From the NCBI GenBank assembly GCA_010014835.2, contig JAAAKB020113197.1, positions 1 through 21,649 of the forward strand: 21,649 nt of DNA, written 5' to 3'. Made by a program: the position numbers and the translations under genes. Shown piece after piece: positions 9,641 through 18,607 of the stretch. The number at the start of each line of letters is the position of its first letter. Position 1 is the first letter of the stretch. The stretch is from Apostichopus leukothele. Its lineage: Eukaryota; Echinodermata; Holothuroidea; Aspidochirotida; Stichopodidae. A model generated the notes under the pieces. That model ran no database searches. It saw only the letters and a program-made list of their open reading frames with translations, and was not told the origin of the DNA.

Positions 9641-12559
9641 TTGCAAATGATACGATAGTCATTTCCTGTATAATTTCTTGCTTTCAAAACTCCTTATATG
9701 CCTACTGCTGCAATGTTACCTGCTTCATTTGTCAATGTTACCTCATCTATGACCAAGACTCTAGATGGTATGGTATTCCCATAGGTAGGTATGTGTTTTC
9801 AACTCAACGTACCGGTACCGTCAGCCAGTGAGTAATAATCTGAGGTAATTTCAGACTGAATTTTTCTTGTTCATTGGGGTCACCCAACTGTTTGAAACAG
9901 AAGCCACACAAATTTTTCCTTCCAGGCGATCAACCATTCTCACTCTGAAGTGTATAAAATTTTTAAACAAAGGCTTACTTTAAAAAAGTATCAGTTTATG
10001 TTTAAGTCAATGTGATTGTATAAAGTTATGTAGATTTTGTTGTGGTAATACTCTTATTTCAACCGGTTTCAGATGGTATCGCATTTTGCCTATCATGAGA
10101 GATATTTTGTTAATTATACTCCAGTGACAAGTACTAGGTGATGAATAGTTAATTGTATAACCACGATGTGTTTGAATGTTTGGCTGTCATAAAGGAGTGA
10201 AATATTACTGAAGCTCTAATTTAGGAATTAGACCAAAGGTTTCTTTTTGAACTTGAATGCGAGATTAGTAAATGGAAAATTTCCACTCTCGTACAGTCCT
10301 CGACATTGGGAATGTAAAATATGACCAGAGCTGAATTTATGACGACCTAGCTAGCAGGCATTTATTGGCATTGCTAAGTCTGCACAATTGTTAAGAAATA
10401 ATTAGTTTTCTACCGATCATACATAATTCATGAATTTAACACTGTTCCACAGGGGGTACTTTTCATTTTCAAATGGGGCTCTTTTAACATTTCACACAAA
10501 CGGGGGGGATTCATCCCACCCCCCCCCCCCACCCCGGTTCATACACCTACGATTTCCCCTGTTTAGTGGCGTTACAAGATTGAACTTTAGCTTTCAATTC
10601 AGAGGTAAAAAGCGTAGGCTAATGTTAAAAAACTTTTTCAGTCATTCAGTGGAAAAAAACTGAAAAAAAAATAAGAGGGTAATCCGCGGAGCTGCATGTT
10701 GGAACGTGGCGCTATCAATTGGAAAGAGTCCAAACAAATCAGTTAATTGTTGACGCAGGTAAGCAAACATTTAAGCTAGAAACTGCTGTTTTGCAGTGCC
10801 TGGCTAAAGTCGGGCCGCACTCCCCACCCCTTACATTCAGCCCCTCCCCCCTCTCACAATGGGTACTCAAATCATTTCTTACAAAATATATGTGACTACT
10901 TTGCACCCCTTCCATAAGACTCCACTTCCAGGACACATTTCCCTCAGGGCTGTATTTACCAATCACCTCGATAATTTATTACTTACGGGCCCCTTTAAAA
11001 GGCCCATTGAAATGTGTTATAACCGAGTGTGTTTTGGGGCGTACCTTTTACATCTGTTTCCAGTGACGTGAGTAAAACAGAAATCCTGTCCTGATTCTAC
11101 CTACCAAGATATGGACGCTGGCACACCTCACATTCTTAACTCCTCAGCATATATAGGACTATCAGAATGCCCAATCGTGTTTTTATAACTGGTCACCGAC
11201 ATAAAAAATTATTACCCTCAAGTATGTTATTTCTTTTATTTTGTAAATTTCTAAACATAAGATCTCAAAATAAATAATGTCTATATATAGATGCAACCTA
11301 CAATGCCTAGCTGGGAAGTGCAATTACTGACAATCTGGGAGGACTTGGCAAACATTTCTTTGGTGCACTACGCGCCAACTGATGGTAAAGCTCCGCTTGG
11401 ATAGTGTCGTATGATGGTCCTTGGAGAAATGCTGCCCCCCCCCCTTCCCCAACACACACACTGTGAACTTACGTAACAAGAGCAATAATGATCGTCCAGC
11501 TTCACCCTTACCGTACTGGCAAAGTCCTATGGGACTGAAACTAATACAGAAATTGATGTAGATAAAATCGATTTGAAAAAAAATTGTCTTTGACACGTTG
11601 CTGCTGTGTGTGTGTCGTCGTGTCTCCAATACCTCTACCCCATCAACGTATCAATGCCCTCTCTATACCCTCTGGCGGGAAATCCTGGTGTCAACCCGAA
11701 CTACATTCCTCTGTCGGTGCATTGTTGTCTGCCCCTCCAGTTGGGGAACCAGCCCCTACCACCACACCGTTGGGAAAATCATAGCACCACCATGCAGCTG
11801 GTGATCGAGTGTGCTGAACTTTTACAACCTGCCCTATAGATTAACAAAACTCAATGAAATCCCAGGGAATTCGATTCCACAATGGCTTGATTGTTTCAAC
11901 GAATACTTTTGTTTTATTTAACAAATGGTTCCACTTTTCATCTCATCATGTGACACATTGGTCAAAGAGAGACATTGTTTGGACATGTATATGTGTAGGC
12001 CGGGTGCATGCTGCACAGAACTTAATGGTGCATTAGCTTGTGATTAAAAGTAAATCAGAGTCGTGATTACCGTGAACGCAAAATCTTGACGAAATTTCTA
12101 ACATCATTAGCTGTATACTTTCCTATTATTTCAATAAGGATTTACATAACTATCATTTTGACATTCGTTTGGAAATCTATAATTTAGATATCAGAAAAAG
12201 CTCTTGACAATCGCCAAAGACATGATAGAGATAAAACAGAACAAAACAAAGCTTAAGTTAACTGTTTATACTGCAACGTGTGACTGGCTACCACACGACT
12301 GGAGTACATGTCATGTCTAAACTAACTTATTAAAGTCAAAATATGTAATTAATTTGCCCTAACAAGTAAAGCGAACTTCTTAGGTAACTTTACAACCTGC
12401 CAAGCCGCTCAGCAATTGAAATGAGATATGGGCAAGGAAAAAAAGTCAAATGACTAAGTGATCAAAATTCCATATTGCTGACCAGAAATGTCTAGAAGTA
12501 GCCTACAAGTAAGTACTTACTAAGGGCTACCTACATACCAAGTTTGAGGTTCAATCAAC

Positions 12560-12800
12560 TCTTACTTCTTCAGAAATCTTGTTTACAAGCTTTTCAGATG
12601 TTGATCTCTGTTGACCTCAAATTAACTTTGACCTCCATCGAAAGCAATAAGTATCATCTACTGAACCAAGGGCTGCGTAATACACACCAAGTTTGAAGTT
12701 GAAACAACTTCTACCTCTTCGGATACCTGAGTTACAAAGTTTTCAGAATTTAATTTCCGTTGACATCAAATGACCTTTGACCTCTATGAGTAACAATAGG
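12560..12800 (-). repeat. AGGTCA-family dispersed repeats, reverse orientation
   Basis: TGACCT occurs at 12612 and 12629, and a DR1 pair TGACCTTTGACCT at 12771-12783. Two tandem partial copies share CCAAGTTTGARGTT, then CAACTYYTACYTCTTC. Same family as in introns 5 and 6 of the RING gene, on the other strand. Confidence 0.7.
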
Positions 12801-12942
12801 GATCATTGCTAAAGAGCATTGAGACCGTTTGGTATAATGCGCTACATAAAAAAGTATTATTATCATTATCTACTCAACAAGGGGTAACTACATAGTAGTT
12901 TGGAGTTGATGTAGCTTCTATTTCTTCACTTTTCTAGGTTAC

Positions 12943-13010
12943 ATACATGCATAAATAAGGACATACATACATAAACACACGCATACACACACGCATACAC
13001 ACATACAAGG
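12943..13010. repeat. CATA/CACA simple-sequence repeat
   Basis: Interrupted ACATACATACATAAACACAC-type units, just downstream of the integrase stop codon. Low complexity, with no coding signal. Confidence 0.8.
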
Positions 13011-13041
13011 ATTCAAACAGAAAGATAAAAAACAACAATAA

Positions 13042-14295
13042 TTAATCAGTTAAAAATTCAACGATGTCTTGGTACAACTGAATTGCCTCTTCGACGGTGT
13101 CAGGTAGCTGGTCATTTCCAATTTCCCCAAATAGTTCATGAATCACCGCAAGTAGTTCGGGGCTGCAGTTATGTTGAGGATACACAGAGCAATACTGACG
13201 TTCAACTTCTGCAAGTTCTTCCATTGAAGCGTTAAGAGGCATCTTATAATCACGAGACTGGAAAACTTCTGGCGTGAAGTACATAACATCTGGTATTTCT
13301 CGAAGATTGCCGTACCTTCGACTTCTTATTAAATGTTGGTTCCATTCTTGGACAACACGGTCGAAATCACGTTGTATGAGCCTATTAAAGCAAAGTCTTA
13401 TGCAATCCACGTGGGTCGGGTTGCTATTGTCAAAACTTCCATTATCTTTCATACGCGAAAACAATTGCATCCAGTAGTTTGCGGACATCCTTCTTAGTTG
13501 TCCCCACCATGCCTCGATTCTTTGGTTTGCAACTGAACGTCCATACAAGAAACTTTTATAGCGCCGAAATGCATCATCATGGTGCCATCGTAAAGCTACC
13601 TGTATGTCACGAACAAGAACATTCTCGGTCCCACGATCGCCACGTATTATTCTTGGCATTCCTTCTATACGTTTGACAAAATCAATGAAAAATTTTGCAA
13701 TTATTTGTGGATTGTTATTAGTTTTTCCAACATACAACCAGAGAATTTTTCGAGAAAATCCGTCAATCGCTGCATGAACAGCAAATCCAAACTGCTTCAG
13801 CTTATCATATCCGTCTATGTGAATGAGATAATTCGGTCCCGGACAAATGTATTCTCGACGTATTATTCGGCGACTACTCCTCAAAGCTACTCCTTCTGGA
13901 TCCAAGCCACGTAGAAGAATTCGTGTTGCTTCCTGCGTCACTGGTAAGGAATAAGTTGTACGAAGACGGTGCCACATAGCTCGATAACCTAAGTTTTGAC
14001 CGCTGCCAGCTAGTTCGTTTTGAAGAACTCTTAACACGTACTCATAATTCACTGCAACATTTCGTCTTCGTCGCCTGTGATGGGCAAGAATTCTACGTAA
14101 TAGTCTTAAACTAATGACGATGCCGTGACGTAAGGCGAGAAAATTCATTATTGTGGTTGCCGTGAACCCATCACTCCAGTAATGTAAAATCAAATCGTCC
14201 CGCAACAACGGTGCGCCTATTCCTAATTCGACGGCAGTGTACAATGGTGGATGTGGAGCTGATATGCCAGGGATGATGAGTAGCAACAGAAACAA
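13042..14295 (-). CDS. DDE integrase/transposase-like protein, 5' end incomplete
   Basis: 417 codons without interruption, stop at 13042-13044. Residues, counted from 14295 on the minus strand: 31-75 form a helix-turn-helix-like DNA-binding region, followed by an Arg run (74-78). Residues 155-265 are an RNase H-fold integrase core with D161 (HIDGYDKL), D220 (RGDRGTEN) and E261 (NQRIEAWW) as the likely metal-binding triad, spacing x58 and x40. The sequence matches a family of single-ORF integrase-core proteins, present in many metazoans and fungi, that are separate from retroviral Gag-Pol. There is no gag, protease or reverse transcriptase nearby. The frame has no ATG at its 5' end: the first codon is TTG, a TAG lies nine bases upstream, and TTGATTTTATAG there looks like a splice acceptor. 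So either an upstream exon is missing or translation starts at Met50 (14148). The intact triad and long open frame suggest a functional or recently functional protein. Host-domesticated versus transposon-borne cannot be settled here. Confidence 0.85.
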   Translation of the reverse strand: MFLLLLIIPGISAPHPPLYTAVELGIGAPLLRDDLILHYWSDGFTATTIMNFLALRHGIVISLRLLRRILAHHRRRRRNVAVNYEYVLRVLQNELAGSGQNLGYRAMWHRLRTTYSLPVTQEATRILLRGLDPEGVALRSSRRIIRREYICPGPNYLIHIDGYDKLKQFGFAVHAAIDGFSRKILWLYVGKTNNNPQIIAKFFIDFVKRIEGMPRIIRGDRGTENVLVRDIQVALRWHHDDAFRRYKSFLYGRSVANQRIEAWWGQLRRMSANYWMQLFSRMKDNGSFDNSNPTHVDCIRLCFNRLIQRDFDRVVQEWNQHLIRSRRYGNLREIPDVMYFTPEVFQSRDYKMPLNASMEELAEVERQYCSVYPQHNCSPELLAVIHELFGEIGNDQLPDTVEEAIQLYQDIVEFLTD

Positions 14296-14781
14296 ACATA
14301 TCTATAAAATCAAGAATACATAAAGGGAAAAAAAATGTTCAGAAATGGTCACAATGCAAATTGGGAGGACAACGTGATCCAAGAAGAAAAAAGGAACGTG
14401 ACTAATAAAGTTGCTAAGAATTTATCACCATACGACAGAGTCACTGCATGGTGGAGTATATCACTATAGATGATCTTTCTTTTTAAATAATTAATTTCCT
14501 GAAGACCTCGTCTTCTGACAGCATTTCCTGAAGAGTAGGCCTACATTATAATTACATATGATAGCAATAATCCTCATCATTATTGAGTACATACCGTAGC
14601 CATTAATGGAACTACATTAACACGAGGTTGCCAGTTTGGTGGAATTGTATTTTTTCCACGCTAGAAGTTCTTTTAATTTCATTATCACCTATAGAGTACT
14701 TCACTTAATGTTTCTGCAGTTCCTTATTTCATATACATAGCGACCTTTTCTCTTGTCTCCATATGCCCAACAGATACTCAC
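14296..14781. other. Spacer between the integrase gene and the nested MITEs
   Basis: AT-rich, with one TAGGCCTA at 14536. It would hold the 5' exon and promoter of the integrase gene if they are near, but I cannot identify an ATG exon with a donor that joins the frame. No terminal inverted repeat pairing across the integrase gene is visible. Confidence 0.5.
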
Positions 14782-14815
14782 TTAAAGGAGGATAGGTAGC
14801 TGAGAGATACAAATG

Positions 14816-14925
14816 TCTTTAATCGGCAGAAAAAAACTGTTTACATTTGAATTTTCCTTAAAAGTGGGACGTCAATTAACTTAAGAAAAATTCAAATATA
14901 AACCGTTTTTTCTGCCGATTAAAGA
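14816..14925. repeat. Long internal inverted repeat of the TTAA MITE
   Basis: Left arm TCTTTAATCGGCAGAAAAAA then CTGTTTACATTTGAATTTTC; the right arm is its near-exact reverse complement, beginning GAAAAATTCAAATATAAACC and ending GATTAAAGA. Arms are about 43 nt with few mismatches around a central spacer of about 23 nt. Confidence 0.85.
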
Positions 14926-15006
14926 AATGTCTGGTGGAAATTGCTTCTGCTGAGGCAGTTTTTATTGGAAATCTTTGCAGGATGCATATTTATAGCTGAT
15001 TTGGAG

Positions 15007-15541
15007 TAGGGATGCACCGGATCCAAATTTTTGGATCCGGCCTGGACCGGATTTTGCCGGATAGTACATGAAATCCGGCCGGATAAAATCCGGCCGGAAC
15101 CGGATTTTTGCATTACACAACAGAAAATCAATTATAAGAAGTAGAAGTATGAAACCAGGAGCAAATCTTAGGTGAGGTATAGGCATATGATGAAGAAGGT
15201 GAAATTAAGACCCCATTTATGAGATTAAATATGACTTAAAGTGGTGTAATATTTATGAGATTAAATATGACTTAAAGTGGTGTAATCTACATTACCATTG
15301 AGAAAATTAAATTAAACATGTTAAACCTAATTTTTCCTTACTTTGAATATTTTCATTAATTTTTAGAAATAATTTACATTGCTTTAAGTTAATACCAACA
15401 CCTTTATAAGGAATAATTCAGGCCAGATTTTGAAAAAAATCCGGCCAGATTTTGAAAAATATCCGCCCGGAACCGGAACTGGATAATTGCTCACTATCCG
15501 GCCGGATAGTCCGGCCGGACCGGATATCCGGTGCATCCCTA
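15007..15541. mobile_element. Non-autonomous hAT-type element (535 bp) with perfect 8-bp TSD
   Basis: Terminal inverted repeats TAGGGATGCACCGGAT (15007-15022) and ATCCGGTGCATCCCTA (15526-15541) match over 16 bp. They are flanked by the direct repeat ATTTGGAG at 14999-15006 and 15542-15549. An 8-bp target duplication and a YAGGG-type end are hallmarks of the hAT superfamily. Subterminal regions are dense in CCGGCCGGAT-type motifs in both orientations. There is no transposase; short minus frames read only this repeat. The perfect TSD suggests a young insertion. Confidence 0.88.
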
Positions 15542-15839
15542 ATTTGGAGATACTGTACAGAAAGTCAAAATGTGTCTCTCAACTACCTATCATCCTTTAA
15601 GCTTTTAATAAATTACTCAGTCATTGAGTTAGTTTCGCGTGGACTTATAAACAATTCTCCAAAATCAAATAACTGTCGTTCTCTTTTTTCCTGAACACGA
15701 GTCATTTTGAACGTTGGAACATCACCAACACCGTAAATACAAAAACATATATTGAACACATGCCAAACTTCGTCCTTCTTCATTAAAGTGTAACAAGAAA
15801 AACCAACATACTTCCTAGGATGTGTTTACCATTTGCAGT

Positions 15840-16091
15840 TTAAAGGTAGTCTGTATTGGCCCCAAATTACATCATGCTATAATTTCTAGAAGTTTTCTAA
15901 CAATACTTTGCTGAAGGTCCTTACTCTCCAAATTGTTCTCAGACATTGTAAATGAACATACAAGATGACTGAATGTCCCAGTGAGGTAAATTTCCTCCAA
16001 GGTGGTAATGAAAGGAGTTTAAGAATTTTGACCATTAGGTGACCACATTTGAATATCTGGCATATTTGGGGCAAATGCAGCATACCTTTAC
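15840..16091 (-). mobile_element. TTAA-flanked MITE, copy B
   Basis: Reverse complement of the element at 3779-4031: ends TTAA AGGTAGTCTGTATTGGCC and CATACCTTTAC (right TTAA mutated to TTAC). The shared interior block GAGGTAAATTTCCTCCA (in this orientation) is intact in both copies. It is inserted in copy 1 of the segmental repeat; the matching place in copy 2 (about 17930) has no insert. Confidence 0.85.
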
Positions 16092-16228
16092 GGGGAGATT
16101 AAAAGAAAATATATTTTTGTTAAAGCATAAAAGTGTATAACATGAGATCAATATTTTATAAATCTTTCTACATAACACCCCGTACCCGCGCACCCAACTG
16201 TACCGTTGGCACATATTTCATCACTAGC

Positions 16229-16486
16229 TTCGCGTACTGACGAATATGCATAATATTTTATTTTGTTTCCGTAGTGACGAATGTTTTTGAAACATCTATA
16301 TGCCCTTAAAATTGTTGTTCTACATCCTTTAAATTTAGAACGTCAAGAAAATATAACTTGTTTCCTGTAACTTTATACTAAAAGACTGCGTAGCAGATAT
16401 TATTTGTGATCAAAAGTTCAGTTGCAAATCAGTTAAATGATTTGGACCGTGATATATATATTTTTTAACATTCGTCAGTACGCGAA
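16229..16486. mobile_element. Inverted-repeat element with 17-bp perfect TIRs
   Basis: TTCGCGTACTGACGAAT at 16229-16245 is exactly reverse-complemented at 16470-16486. The total is 258 bp. There is no clear target-site duplication, no TTAA, and no coding capacity. It also contains an inner GTGACGAATGTTTTTG that echoes the ends. The superfamily is not assignable from what I see. Confidence 0.65.
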
Positions 16487-16875
16487 ACATTGGACGATTT
16501 GTTCGATTCTCAATTTTTTTTCAAAAAAAGAAAGATGTAATGACGGTCAGTTGGTGTACTATGTACACTACAAATTATGGGATTTACTAATAATAGATTT
16601 CTGCTTATTTAAACGTGAAGGTTCTTTTCAACATCCTTAATCATGTAAGCCATAAATGGCCAAACATTTTCTTTGATTAAACTATATGAATGCATAGCGA
16701 CTCATTCCACCGACTTCCCGATCAATCCAGCGAGAAAGGTAAAGGTTAGGCCCCTCGTGCTGCAGTAGCAGAACGCATATATAATTATGATTGTGGGTTG
16801 GTAGTTCGTTCGCACCAACGGCAACCCCAGTGAGACGCCAAGGCATGCAAGAAAGGTGTACCTGTCCGGTGGTCG

Positions 16876-17352
16876 TTAAAAGGATACTCCAGATTCAAAA
16901 TTTACTTTTTATGTGTTAATGGTGAACAAAAGTTAAGCATTCTGGCGAAATTTTCGTTAAAATCATATATACCGTTTTTGAGATATTAACAGTTGTAGTT
17001 ATTGCATCTTCTACAATAAACATACTTGATGCAAACAGGTGTGATGTCATAGATGCACACCGACCAAAATATGTTGTATTTTTCTTTATTTTTCAATCTG
17101 TTGTTTTGACCTTGATGGGATAGGGTTGATTGTTTGCCTGAAGGTGATGTGAACATTTTGTATTTGTGAATGTGAATCGATGACATCACAACTGTTTGCT
17201 CCAAGTTCACTTTTGGTACTGGAGGCAACAACGTTAGCTGTCCATACCTCAAACATGAAACGTAGGAATTTGATTCAAATTTCACAAGAATGCTTAGAAT
17301 ATAATCCTCTTTCATATATAAAAAATAATTTGTCTTCTGGACTATCCTTTAA
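16876..17352. mobile_element. TTAA-flanked MITE with long TIRs (about 477 bp)
   Basis: The left end is TTAA AAGGATACTCCAGA and the right end is TCTGGACTATCCTT TAA. The ends pair imperfectly over roughly 90 bp, including AAGCATTCTGGCGAAATTT against its mutated complement near 17275. Open frames of 103-109 codons on both strands inside it are chance. The homologous point in segmental copy 2 (18377) lacks it. Confidence 0.72.
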
Positions 17353-17734
17353 AACAGTTTATTTAGTTATTGTGGTATTTCCGCGAATTTATCCTTATAT
17401 TTTTTCGTACATGATGTGTTTCGTTAGGTGTTATGTAAGGATCACTGACGAGGAAACTTTTTGTTATTCCTTAATGGTACATTTTATGTGATAGATTCCC
17501 TGATCATTCACGGATTGATATGCAATTTGTTATTTTCCTTGCATAGTTTTACAATGATCAATCACAAAATATGTTTTATACCGAAGCCGATACGCACCAT
17601 GTTCAAACAAAAACCCTTTGCAAGTAATCTGCAATTTAGCTGCATATTACATGGACTTTCTCAAATTAAGAGAACTATCACAATCTATTCCGTCTAGAAT
17701 AGTCTGTTTAAATTTCAAACTGGACTTGAATGAA
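17353..17734. other. AT-rich spacer
   Basis: No gene, RNA or repeat that I can support. Short open frames here show no domain and no splice context. Confidence 0.5.
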
Positions 17735-18377
17735 TATCCAAAATAGAATAACTGTCGTTCATTTTTATCTTGAACACGAGTAGTTTAAAAAGGCGGAACA
17801 TTACAACAACAACAAAAATACAAAATCATATAATTTAACAGATGCTAAACTTCGCCCTGTCTTTATTCAGTTTCACAAAAACGTTAACACATTTCATGGG
17901 TTGTTTTTACCATTCGCAGTTTAAATTAAGGGGGAAATTAAAGATAATAATTTTTGTAAACGTGTTCAAGTGCATTAAAAGAGATAAAGAGATAAATACG
18001 TACCCCTCCCCCCACCGTCCGTTTAGCACATATATGTTCGATCCTTACATTTTTTCAATAATTTAATCTTCTGTTCAATCTCTCCTGTTACTATCGTGTG
18101 AGATGGGTCTTAGGTCTGTGTGATTCTCTCCCTCCAGTGGGGGCAAGGCCTTCTTGGCAGTGGCGTAACGCTGGGTGTGAGCACTCTTAGCTGTTGTATG
18201 GTTCCCCTTCTTTTAATTAACCCAGTTTTTGGGTGGAGGGTATGTCTAAAGAGATGGTGCGTCCCCCTCATATTAAGAAATATTTAAACTATTAATGCGT
18301 TCGCATCATCGGCAATCCCAATGAGACGCTAAATAATGATAAGAAAGATGAACCTGTCATCCTGTCCGGTGGTCGTT
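17735..18377. repeat. Segmental repeat, copy 2 (without the MITE insertions)
   Basis: Begins near CCAAAATAGAATAACTGTCG, passes ACCATTCGCAGTTTAAATTA and GGGGGAAATTAAAGATAATA, and reaches GTACCCCTCCCCCCACCGTC and TTAGCACATATATG. It ends GTTCGCATCATCGGCAATCC, CAATGAGACGC, CCTGTCCGGTGGTCGTT. The part from 18050 to 18298 does not align clearly with copy 1. The satellite array begins about 60 bp after it. Confidence 0.7.
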
Positions 18378-18434
18378 CTAAATTTTGTTTTGTAATTGTG
18401 TTTTTTCATGAATGTCACATACATTTATCCGTAG

Positions 18435-18607
18435 AATTACGTGCATTTGTATATGACACCTACAATGAACACAAAAAAAAAACGTGTATACAAAAATCAG
18501 TAAAACCGGTACTAATCATAGAATATATTGATTTTTGACTTGTTTGATATACATTAATGTTGTTGGAATACCAGAAGTGTTAATACCTTGATCACGTGTT
18601 ATTATAG
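18435..18607. repeat. Degenerate first copy of the satellite
   Basis: Shares ATTACGTGCATTTGTATATG, ACACCTACAATG, TCAGTAAAACC, CATTAATGTTGTTGGAATAC and CACGTGTTATTATAG with the array. An A-run replaces the middle of the dyad, so the hairpin is lost. Decay at the edge is usual for satellites. Confidence 0.8.

Larger units (their letters stand above)
9650..13041. other. Intergenic stretch without a supportable gene
   Basis: Homopolymer runs occur at 10503-10535 (G7, then C-rich) and 11432-11442 (C run followed by TTCCCC, like the one at 7406). A C-rich segment at 11590-11840 stays open in all three plus frames, but I see no domain or splice context. Reverse-orientation AGGTCA-family repeats lie at 12560-12800. 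A CATA/CACA simple repeat occupies about 12943-13010. Nothing else can be named. Confidence 0.6.
14782..15600. mobile_element. TTAA-flanked MITE, split by a hAT MITE
   Basis: The left end is TTAA AGGAGGATAGGTAG and the right end is CTACCTATCATCCT TTAA, with terminal inverted repeats of about 28 bp (CTGAGAGATACA against TGTGTCTCTCAA further in). TTAA flanks both sides (14782-14785, 15597-15600). An internal hairpin lies at 14816-14925. Without the inserted 535-bp element and one 8-bp duplication, the original is about 276 bp. It encodes no protein. Confidence 0.8.
15655..16875. repeat. Segmental repeat, copy 1 (interrupted by MITEs)
   Basis: Begins near CCAAAATCAAATAACTGTCG, continues with TGAACACGAGT, then TTTACCATTTGCAGTTTAA, CGTACCCGCGCACCC and TTGGCACATAT. 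After two inserted elements it ends with GTTCGCACCAACGGCAACCC, CAGTGAGACGC and CCTGTCCGGTGGTCGTT. The same order of blocks recurs at 17735-18377 in the same orientation. No protein is encoded. Confidence 0.7.

Noticed and set aside
11324-11629. 101-codon minus-strand frame
   Set aside because: No ATG-supported domain, a long basic and Leu-run composition caused by a C-run and CACA repeat on the plus strand, and no homology that I recognise.
13042-14295. Retroviral pol fragment
   Set aside because: No zinc-binding HHCC domain, no reverse transcriptase or protease, no LTRs; the N-terminal helix-turn-helix and the HIDGYDKL/RGDRGTEN/NQRIEAWW motifs fit the single-ORF integrase-core family instead.
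16986-17491. Open frames of 103-109 codons on both strands
   Set aside because: They fall within or across the border of the 477-bp TTAA MITE and encode nothing recognisable.
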